This document shows positions 1-5,095 of a stretch of 5,095 nt of DNA, one piece after another. Every line of letters starts with the position of its first letter. The stretch's first letter is position 1. The position numbers and the translations under genes are program-made. The DNA lies in NCBI GenBank assembly GCA_945897545.1, contig CAMDGJ010000213.1:1-5095 (forward strand), written 5' to 3'. The notes under the pieces are model-generated. The model ran no database searches. It worked only from the letters and a program-made list of their open reading frames with translations, and was not told where the DNA came from. Source of the stretch: Flavobacterium psychrophilum. GTDB lineage: Bacteria; Bacteroidota; Bacteroidia; Flavobacteriales; Flavobacteriaceae.

Positions 1-3000
1 GAATCAGTAGTTGTTCCAGTTGAGTTCGTTCTAACAACTCCAGAAGGCAATGTCCATTTGTATGAAACCGCTCCAACGGCTGTAGCTGTTAGCTTGAATG
101 GCGTGCTAGTTCCTGCATATAATCCCAACGCAGTAACTGCTGTAGTTGGCGTTAAAGAAGCAGGGTTAGTACGCACTAGAGCTGATGGTGTAGCTGGTAA
201 AGCATTAATTATTACATAAACTCGAACTCTTGCGCTTTCCCCACTAGAGGTTGGCTCACTCAAATAGTACGCCATTGGCAATGCAGTTGTCCCAGTCAAA
301 GCTATATCTCCTAAAGCGACTACTCCAGTTGATGTTGCATAAGCTTTCACACCTGTTCCTATAGCAGCTGTAAGAGCAGAAACTTTTGCTCCTGTACAGA
401 AATTATAAGTTGTATCAGCTGTTGGAAGTAGAGTGGGATTGGTAGTGATAGTCAAATCTAACAACTCCGTCACACAATTTGTGGTAGCGCCTGTTTTGGT
501 ACCACTTGTAGTGTACGTTTGCCCATTACCTGCTGCCCAAGTATAGGTGTTCAATGAAGAAACCGTAGTAGTGTGATTTGTAGCTGGTGTCAATACCAAG
601 GTTAATGTAGCTGTGTTGCATCCTACAATATAAGTATAGTTTCCCGAAGAAGTGTACGATTGGCTATTTAATGGCCAAGTGTATGAACTTCCACAAGCGG
701 ATACTGTTTCACTTCCTATGGCAGTTAATGGTGTAATGGATAAATTTAAAGTGGCTGTGTTACATCCTACTGTATAAGTAAGTCCTGTTTGAACGGTTGA
801 GTAATCCGTGTTATTTGCATCCCAATGATAGGTTGATCCCGCACAAATTGAAGTAGTAACAGTACCTGTTGTAGTCAATGGAGTAATTGTTACAGGGACT
901 GCCGTTCTTGTGCTTTCAGTTCCCGTTAGGGTTTGCGATACATAATAGGTTTTGGTTGTCAAAGCCGCTGAAGATGACAAGGCAGTTCCACCTACTGAAA
1001 CATCATACCACTTCAGGGCGGTCCCTGTAGCTACTAAATTCGCCACTGAAGTTATTCCACAAAAAGTTTGAGCCGTGGCGGTGGGAATTGTCGCAGGCGC
1101 TCTCCAAAAATAAATATTATCAAAATAAATAGTATTGGTTTCGGCATTAAATACAAAGGCCGTTTTTTCAAATTTAAATTGTCTAATGCTTGCTTTATTT
1201 AAAGTAGGGAAATCAGTAGCCAAAACGATATCATAACTATTCCAACCAGATTTTGTTGGAGTGAGCGTTTTAAAGATCAGATCCGTATTGTTATCTATTG
1301 GAAAAAGTTTGAACGAAGCAACATCTGGCGTCCAAACATCAATGTGAAGCGTGGTCATTCCTGAAAAATCGACTCCAGGAGGATTTCCATAGGCAGTTAT
1401 ATTAATCCCTTGGTAATCTAAATTGCTATATTTTATTACATTATTAACCGGACTGCTAGCAGGTATTGTATAATTTACATACTTTGTTCCTTGTCCCCAA
1501 TCTGGGAATAATTCAACGGTTGAAATGTTAGTATAAGTATCACTAAAAACAGATTTAACATCCGTGGCAAGTTTTGTGGGTACGGGAGCGCTTGTTGTGG
1601 GTTGAGTATCACTAGAGGCTGGCGTTATTGTCAAGTTCAAAGTTGCGGTATTACATCCCGAAACTACTGTTTGTGTTGTGCTAGCAGTATACGTTTGTCC
1701 ATTCGCAGGCCATGTATATGAACCCCCTGCTTGTGATTGGATCACACTTCCGTTTGTAGTAACATTTGTCAATACAAGGGTTAATGTAGCTGTGTTACAT
1801 CCTACAATATAAGTATAGGTTCCCGAAGAAGTATACGATTGACCATTTAAAGACCAAGTGTATGAACTTCCACAAGCCGCTACTGACATACTACCTGTAG
1901 TGGTGGCAGGAGTAATTGTTACAGAAACTGCCGTTCTTGTACTTTCAATTCCCGTTAGGGTTTGCGACACATAGTAGGTTTTGGTTGTCAAAGCCGTTGA
2001 AGATGACAAGGCAGTTCCACCTACTAAAACATCGTACCACTTCAAGGCAGTTCCTGTAGCTACTAAACTCGCCACTGTTGCTGTTCCACAAAAAGTTTGA
2101 GCCGTGGCGGTTGGAGAAGTTTCACAGCTACTCCCTACTACATAAGGAAAATATTTAGTCACTGACATTCCTCCTGTATAAGCAAACTTAACAGCATAAC
2201 TAATGGTCGAACCAATAGTTTGTCCCGAGATGGTTGATGTGAAAATATTTCCTGAAGTACTTTTTACCATCGCGGTCTCTCCAAATGGGGTTTGTTTCCA
2301 TAAAAAAGCTACTACACCCAATTTATCAGCATCCAACAATTCAAAAGTGAATTTAACATCGGTTCCAATAGTTTCGAAAGCGTATTTATAACCAGTTGAA
2401 AACGTCCCTTGTGAAGATTCTGAAGTAGTTCCTGCACATGCTGTGGTTGTATTTGCTGTTGTCGTAGCAGTAACTAGAATTGGATTATTGACAGCCGCGT
2501 TTCCGGCGGCATCAGTTGCTGTAACTGTAAAAGTATAGTTGGTATTGGGAGATAAATTTGCTATGATTAAAGATTTTTGAACACCCGAAGTGCCAAATGC
2601 AGTACTCGTTCCAGATCCGTATGCAACGTTATAGGTTACATTGCCTGAATTGTCCGTAGCGTTTAGCAATAGTTCAACAGAAGATCCTGTAATTGCACCA
2701 ACCGTGGTTGTTAGATCTGTTGGTGCTTGCAAATCAACAGTAGTATTTTGATATACTCTTACATAGTCTACTTCCATAGCCCCCTCTGTAAAACTAGAAC
2801 TAATGTTTGATTGAATGGCTAGATTTAACAAAAGATATTGTTCTGCATCGAAAGGCCAGGTGTCAGCATTTTTTACACTTGGGTTATAAGTATAATGAAT
2901 TACTCCATCAACTGCAAACTCCATTTTTTCAGCGGACCAAACCAAAGTGTAAATATGAAAAGCACTTGAAGCGGTTGCTATAGTTTGTCCACCTAAATTA

Positions 3001-3725
3001 AATGTTCCTCCATAACTTGAGGGAGTGTGCATGGCGCTTTGCACGTAATTTTGATTGGTTCCCCAGTGTTCCATAATATCAACTTCACCGCAAGCAGGCC
3101 AACTTAGTGTTCCATAACTTGCAGACCAAAAACCGCCTGGCTCAACAATGTTTTTCCCTAACATCCAAATAGCGGGCCAAGTTCCAACTCCAGAAGGTAG
3201 TTTTGCACGAACTTCTACGCGACCATACTTGAAGGCAAATTTTGAGTTTAATCTAGCCGATGTATATTGTTTTGTTACCCCTTGATCGGTAAAAGTTTCT
3301 TTTTTAGCAACTAAATTTAAGGAACCATTACTTTGAAAGGAATTTGTTTGACTATTCGTGTAGTGTTGCATCTCACCATTGTACCACCCACCTCCATTTG
3401 GTAGTTGGGTTTGCTGAAACCAATTGCTAGAGCTTATTGCTCCACTTCCATTAAATTCATCTGACCAAACTAAATCACTATATACAACACCAACTTTAGT
3501 ATTGGAACTAATTGGCTTTGCGTAAATTTGATCGTCCACCGATTTTGTAAAAAGTTTAGTAAAAGTAGAAGGAGAAACATTTTGTGTGTTTAGAATCGTT
3601 TCTTTATCATTCCATCCTGTTCGCCTTAGGTTATTATGATTAGAAAGCACATTGATTTGAGAAACAACAGAATTGGAAAGCAGCAAAATGCAAATAACCA
3701 AAAACATAATTTTTATAAATTTCAT
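1..3725 (-). CDS. Secreted multi-domain GH16 glycoside hydrolase, probable laminarinase (beta-1,3-glucanase); 3' end outside window
   Basis: The frame is open from the ATG at 3725 to the left edge: 1241 codons, no stop. Residues 1-22 are a signal peptide (MKFIKI, hydrophobic core, cleavage near VVS/Q). Residues 24-72 resemble the start of certain secreted beta-propeller proteins. The GH16 domain spans about 83-327: VWSDEF around W87, NGEMQHYT, WPAIWML at 183-189 and the active-site motif EVDIME, with E214 the expected nucleophile, D216 the helper and E219 the acid/base. The extra Met (EXDXXE form) is typical of laminarinase-like GH16. A fibronectin-III-like domain follows (331-425), then a beta-rich domain (430-540), an Ig-like module (545-612), two SYTW repeats (W624, W672), a probable carbohydrate-binding domain (713-875), a second Ig-like module (888-955), three more repeats (W968, W1017, W1063), a diverged Ig-like module (about C1110) and the start of a PKD-like domain (W1224). 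It probably hydrolyses extracellular beta-1,3-glucan. Export through type IX secretion is inferred, since the C-terminus is missing. Specificity within GH16 is not certain. Confidence 0.93.
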   Translation of the reverse strand, partial: MKFIKIMFLVICILLLSNSVVSQINVLSNHNNLRRTGWNDKETILNTQNVSPSTFTKLFTKSVDDQIYAKPISSNTKVGVVYSDLVWSDEFNGSGAISSSNWFQQTQLPNGGGWYNGEMQHYTNSQTNSFQSNGSLNLVAKKETFTDQGVTKQYTSARLNSKFAFKYGRVEVRAKLPSGVGTWPAIWMLGKNIVEPGGFWSASYGTLSWPACGEVDIMEHWGTNQNYVQSAMHTPSSYGGTFNLGGQTIATASSAFHIYTLVWSAEKMEFAVDGVIHYTYNPSVKNADTWPFDAEQYLLLNLAIQSNISSSFTEGAMEVDYVRVYQNTTVDLQAPTDLTTTVGAITGSSVELLLNATDNSGNVTYNVAYGSGTSTAFGTSGVQKSLIIANLSPNTNYTFTVTATDAAGNAAVNNPILVTATTTANTTTACAGTTSESSQGTFSTGYKYAFETIGTDVKFTFELLDADKLGVVAFLWKQTPFGETAMVKSTSGNIFTSTISGQTIGSTISYAVKFAYTGGMSVTKYFPYVVGSSCETSPTATAQTFCGTATVASLVATGTALKWYDVLVGGTALSSSTALTTKTYYVSQTLTGIESTRTAVSVTITPATTTGSMSVAACGSSYTWSLNGQSYTSSGTYTYIVGCNTATLTLVLTNVTTNGSVIQSQAGGSYTWPANGQTYTASTTQTVVSGCNTATLNLTITPASSDTQPTTSAPVPTKLATDVKSVFSDTYTNISTVELFPDWGQGTKYVNYTIPASSPVNNVIKYSNLDYQGINITAYGNPPGVDFSGMTTLHIDVWTPDVASFKLFPIDNNTDLIFKTLTPTKSGWNSYDIVLATDFPTLNKASIRQFKFEKTAFVFNAETNTIYFDNIYFWRAPATIPTATAQTFCGITSVANLVATGTALKWYDVSVGGTALSSSAALTTKTYYVSQTLTGTESTRTAVPVTITPLTTTGTVTTSICAGSTYHWDANNTDYSTVQTGLTYTVGCNTATLNLSITPLTAIGSETVSACGSSYTWPLNSQSYTSSGNYTYIVGCNTATLTLVLTPATNHTTTVSSLNTYTWAAGNGQTYTTSGTKTGATTNCVTELLDLTITTNPTLLPTADTTYNFCTGAKVSALTAAIGTGVKAYATSTGVVALGDIALTGTTALPMAYYLSEPTSSGESARVRVYVIINALPATPSALVRTNPASLTPTTAVTALGLYAGTSTPFKLTATAVGAVSYKWTLPSGVVRTNSTGTTTD
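588..706 (-). repeat. Internal direct repeat, SYTW/GCNTATL unit copy 2
   Basis: This 119-bp stretch matches 1767-1885 without indels and with about 11 differences by eye. It encodes the repeat unit around W1017, with the pattern ACGSSYTW...YTYIVGCNTATL. Its offset from the partner is 1179 bp, 150 bp more than the Ig-like module pair, because an extra repeat unit (W968) sits between module and unit in this copy. Confidence 0.88.
880..1082 (-). repeat. Internal direct repeat, Ig-like module copy 2
   Basis: This 203-bp stretch of the GH16 gene matches 1909-2111 with no insertion or deletion. I count about 17 base differences by eye, so roughly 92% identity. It encodes the second Ig-like module (around C889; contains TALKWYDV and TKTYYVSQTLTG). 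Similarity to the Ig-like modules common in flavobacterial secreted proteins (Ig_7 / CHU_C-associated type) is from memory of the family. The offset of 1029 bp is a multiple of three, so frame is kept. Confidence 0.92.
1767..1885 (-). repeat. Internal direct repeat, SYTW/GCNTATL unit copy 1
   Basis: Partner of 588-706, encoding the unit around W624 that directly follows the first Ig-like module. Five such units of about 46-49 residues are visible in the protein (W624, W672, W968, W1017, W1063). Each has an aromatic Y-x-W strand and all but the most diverged last unit end in GCNTATL followed by a beta strand. They probably act as stalk or spacer modules. Confidence 0.88.
1909..2111 (-). repeat. 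Internal direct repeat, Ig-like module copy 1
   Basis: Partner of 880-1082. It encodes the first Ig-like module (around C546), which in the protein follows the first probable carbohydrate-binding domain. The close match at synonymous as well as coding positions points to recent duplication or ongoing gene conversion rather than selection on protein sequence alone. Confidence 0.92.
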
Positions 3726-3750
3726 AATAAGGCAATGGTTTTTTATATAA

Positions 3751-3781
3751 AAAAATTAAAGCAGTTACAATTTCTTTACAA
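3751..3781 (-). promoter_or_regulatory. Candidate promoter of the GH16 gene
   Basis: On the minus strand a TTG (3781-3779) is followed after 20 bases by TAATTTTT (3758-3751), which fits the Bacteroidota TTG / TAnnTTTG pattern in all but the last base. The start codon is about 25 bases downstream of the second box. The region is so AT-rich that a chance match is quite possible. The TTG lies inside one of the three direct repeats described separately. Confidence 0.35.
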
Positions 3782-3794
3782 TTTATTTACAATT
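3765..3794 (-). promoter_or_regulatory. Three phased AATTGTAA direct repeats upstream of the GH16 gene
   Basis: On the minus strand AATTGTAA occurs three times, at 3794-3787, 3783-3776 and 3772-3765, exactly 11 bases apart. One helical turn of spacing would put all three on the same DNA face, which is what a cooperatively binding regulator would need. They sit 40-70 bases upstream of the GH16 start codon, overlapping or just upstream of the candidate promoter. The repeats are seen directly; an operator role, perhaps in glucan-dependent control, is inference. Confidence 0.5.
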
Positions 3795-3839
3795 TTTAAG
3801 TTTTGGATTCCGTGTGAATTTTTCACTTTTAAAAAGTAG

Positions 3840-4150
3840 CAACACCCTTTAAAAGCACTCATGTCTATATTATTCGAGGCTTTAACTTCATCTTCAAGAA
3901 ATTGTAAGTCTTCAAACTGATTTGAACTTTTTGCTAAGATAGTATTTCTTTAAATAATTCAAAGGGAAATGTTTTTTGTTTGTTGTTAATTTAAATTTTC
4001 GGCACTCATTTCTTCAGATTTTAATGGCAATTTTTCTTTAAATTTCTTCTTTCTTTTAAGATTTCGTCACCTCTACCATAATAAACATGAACTTGGGTTT
4101 TTTTTATTGGGACGACGTGTTCGCATGCTCGGTTAGTCGACTTTCTTTTG
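3840..4150. other. Intergenic stretch with degenerate coding-like remnant, no intact gene
   Basis: No intact gene is visible here. On the minus strand, codons from about 4113 to 4031 read VYYGRGDEILKERRNLKK; if one base is skipped in the A-run near 4033-4036 the frame continues as LPLKSEEMSAENLN and stops at 3988-3986. The wording is reminiscent of the C-terminal tail of a DDE transposase or integrase, so this could be a frameshifted remnant. However, the first half overlaps the tRNA-end-like sequence at 4066-4079, whose reverse complement could give the same residues by chance. The stretch 3840-3985 shows nothing I can identify. Confidence 0.3.
4066..4079 (+). other. Possible tRNA 3'-end fragment (tRNA scar or attachment-site remnant)
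   Basis: The plus strand reads CGTCACCTCTACCA, which fits the end of a T-stem (CGT), a seven-base acceptor strand (CACCTCT), discriminator A and an encoded CCA. The bases before it (AAGATTT) are only loosely like a T-loop, and no matching 5' strand AGAGGTG occurs in the preceding 90 bases, so this is not a functional tRNA. It is followed by a probable plus-strand terminator at 4151-4188, as expected downstream of a tRNA gene. A chance match cannot be excluded. Confidence 0.3.
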
Positions 4151-4188
4151 AAAAACCCACTTTCTAATGAAACGAGGTTTTTTGTTTT
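4151..4188 (+). terminator. Probable intrinsic terminator, plus strand
   Basis: AAAAACC (4151-4157) pairs with GGTTTTT (4176-4182), and TTTC (4161-4164) pairs with GAAA (4169-4172) around a TAAT loop. A three-by-three internal mismatch (CAC against CGA) separates the two stems. The hairpin is followed by TGTTTT. There is no intact plus-strand gene ahead of it, which suggests it is left over from a lost transcript such as a tRNA unit. Confidence 0.4.
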
Positions 4189-4256
4189 AAAGATGTTTTA
4201 GAATATTTCGATAACTTTAAAGTTCAGGTCCAAAACCTTTTGATTCGACTTGATTC

Positions 4257-4309
4257 AAAAAAAGGAAACGATACTAGTATTATTTATACTAGTATCGGTT
4301 CCTTTTTTT
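4257..4309 (-). terminator. Strong intrinsic terminator downstream of miaE
   Basis: An 11-bp perfect stem, CGATACTAGTA (4269-4279) with TACTAGTATCG (4287-4297), encloses a 7-base loop. After one mismatch (A4268/G4298) it is extended by another 11 bp, AAAAAAAGGAA (4257-4267) with TTCCTTTTTTT (4299-4309). In the minus-strand transcript it begins 21 bases after the miaE stop codon and ends in seven U. The structure is near-symmetrical, so it should also stop transcription arriving from the left on the plus strand. Confidence 0.92.
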
Positions 4310-4330
4310 AATATGAAGTAATAAGTAATT

Positions 4331-4912
4331 TTATCCGTGAACGGTTTCGCTTTTTCCGTAATTGGTGATTAGTTTGCCTTCAAATTCCAACCAGTCTGAC
4401 CAACGTTTGTCAACATCTACCTTTTCAGAATATTTTCTGGCGAATGCTAAAAATGTGGTGTAATGTCCCGCTTCGCTAATCATTAATTTTCTGTAAAATT
4501 CGGCTAATTCTTTGTCTTCAATGTTTTGTGACAATACTTTGAAGCGCTCGCAGCTTCGGGCTTCAATCATTGCCGAAAAGAGTAATCGGTCAACAAAAGC
4601 GTCATTTCGGCTACCGTCCTTTTTCATAAACTTGAAAAGTTCGTTCACGTAATGGTCTTTTCTTTCTCTTCCCAATTTTAGTCCACGTTCCTTGATGATG
4701 TTGTGAACCATCTGAAAATGTTCTAATTCTTCTTTGGCAATTTCCAATAAATCGGTAACCAAATCCTCGTGTTCCGAATTGTAAGTGATAATGGTAATAA
4801 TGTTCGTTGCCGCTTTTTGTTCGCACCAAGCGTGATCGGTCAAGATTTCTTCGATGTTCGATTCAACGATATTTACCCATTTTGGGTCGGTAACTAATTT
4901 TAATCCTAACAT
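4331..4912 (-). CDS. miaE: tRNA-(ms2io6A) hydroxylase, MiaE type
   Basis: This 193-residue protein matches the MiaE family, non-haem diiron monooxygenases that hydroxylate the isopentenyl side chain of 2-methylthio-N6-isopentenyladenosine at tRNA position 37, using O2 in the cytoplasm. The ferritin-like four-helix bundle is visible through its expected iron ligands: E31 (HAWCEQKAA), E62 and H65 (KEELEHF), E117 (IEARSCERF), and E147 with H150 (SEAGHY). The length fits the short bacterial form. I chose the ATG at 4912 rather than a TTG at 4966 that would add 18 residues: family members typically begin MLGLKL.TDP, and a good promoter lies inside the extension. The leader before the ATG is A-rich (CAAAAATCAAAAA), as is usual in this phylum. 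The gene stands alone and is closed by a strong terminator. Substrate production would need miaA and miaB elsewhere in the genome. Confidence 0.93.
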   Translation of the reverse strand: MLGLKLVTDPKWVNIVESNIEEILTDHAWCEQKAATNIITIITYNSEHEDLVTDLLEIAKEELEHFQMVHNIIKERGLKLGRERKDHYVNELFKFMKKDGSRNDAFVDRLLFSAMIEARSCERFKVLSQNIEDKELAEFYRKLMISEAGHYTTFLAFARKYSEKVDVDKRWSDWLEFEGKLITNYGKSETVHG

Positions 4913-4930
4913 TTTTTGATTTTTGAACTG

Positions 4931-4959
4931 TAAAAATACAGATTTTATTTCACTATCAA
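4931..4959 (-). promoter_or_regulatory. Probable flavobacterial promoter of miaE
   Basis: On the minus strand TTG (4959-4957) is followed after 18 bases by TATTTTTA (4938-4931), matching the Bacteroidota TTG / TAnnTTTG consensus in all but the last base. The box ends 18 bases upstream of the ATG at 4912, which gives a short, A-rich leader. Its position inside the alternative TTG-started extension argues that the extension is not translated. Confidence 0.6.
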
Positions 4960-5095
4960 CCGACAAACCTAAAAATAAGGCAATAAAATTCTCTCAACCC
5001 TATCATTTGCTAGTGTTGTCTTTTTAAAACAAAAACCTACCTCCCTATATTTTAGAATAATACGTTTTGAATATTTGGAGGTTTAGTTCTTTTTA

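Noticed and set aside
588..2111. Regularly spaced repeats considered as a CRISPR array
   Set aside because: The repeats are long, diverged, in frame and encode Ig-like protein units; spacing and length do not fit CRISPR repeats and spacers.
2203..2391. Plus-strand 62-residue open frame
   Set aside because: It lies antisense inside the GH16 gene, has no family resemblance, and the minus-strand frame with recognisable domains explains the sequence.
3636..3839. Plus-strand 67-residue open frame
   Set aside because: It runs antisense across the signal peptide and promoter region of the GH16 gene. It is Lys/Asn/Phe-rich, as expected from random AT-rich DNA, and shows no recognisable motif.
3776..3862. 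Minus-strand 28-residue frame starting MSAFKGCCYF
   Set aside because: It is very short, unrecognised, and ends inside the phased direct repeats and promoter of the GH16 gene. There is no coding signature to support it.
4611..4829. Minus-strand 72-residue open frame
   Set aside because: It is a shifted frame within miaE, whose own frame has the diiron ligands; this one has low-complexity basic residues and no motif.
5034..5083. Weak inverted repeat ACCTCC / GGAGGT near the right edge
   Set aside because: Only six base pairs with a loop of more than 30 bases. It lacks a U-tract in a convincing position and is likely chance.

Overview
The window looks like chromosome of a member of the Bacteroidota, most likely Flavobacterium or a close relative. 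The signs are low GC, A-rich leaders without a clear Shine-Dalgarno, a TTG / TAnnTTT-type promoter, and a huge secreted polysaccharide-degrading protein built from flavobacterial Ig-like modules. No exact species can be named from the sequence.

Layout. (1) Positions 1-3725, minus strand: one uninterrupted reading frame of 1241 codons that runs off the left edge. It encodes a secreted multi-domain GH16 glycoside hydrolase, probably a laminarinase/beta-1,3-glucanase. Domain order is signal peptide, a short tag resembling the start of a beta-propeller protein, GH16 catalytic domain, fibronectin-III-like domain, a probable carbohydrate-binding beta-sandwich, then Ig-like and approximately 48-residue 'SYTW...GCNTATL' repeats. 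These repeats are split by a second probable carbohydrate-binding domain. The C-terminus, where a type IX secretion sorting domain would be expected, lies outside the window. (2) Positions 3726-4256: a non-coding gap with three phased 11-bp direct repeats upstream of the GH16 gene, a fragment that looks like the 3' end of a tRNA, a coding-like remnant and a probable plus-strand terminator. (3) Positions 4257-4309: a strong, nearly symmetrical intrinsic terminator. (4) Positions 4331-4912, minus strand: miaE-type tRNA-(ms2io6A) hydroxylase, with a flavobacterial promoter inside a misleading upstream TTG-started extension. (5) Positions 4967-5095: no gene recognised.

The two genes point the same way but are separated by about 600 bases and a strong terminator, so they are almost certainly independent transcripts: a translation-related housekeeping tRNA modification enzyme and an extracellular glucan-degrading enzyme. 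I see no defence system or wholly new system. The most interesting points are the domain architecture and recent internal duplications of the GH16 protein, the phased repeats in its promoter region, and the possible tRNA-end scar between the genes.
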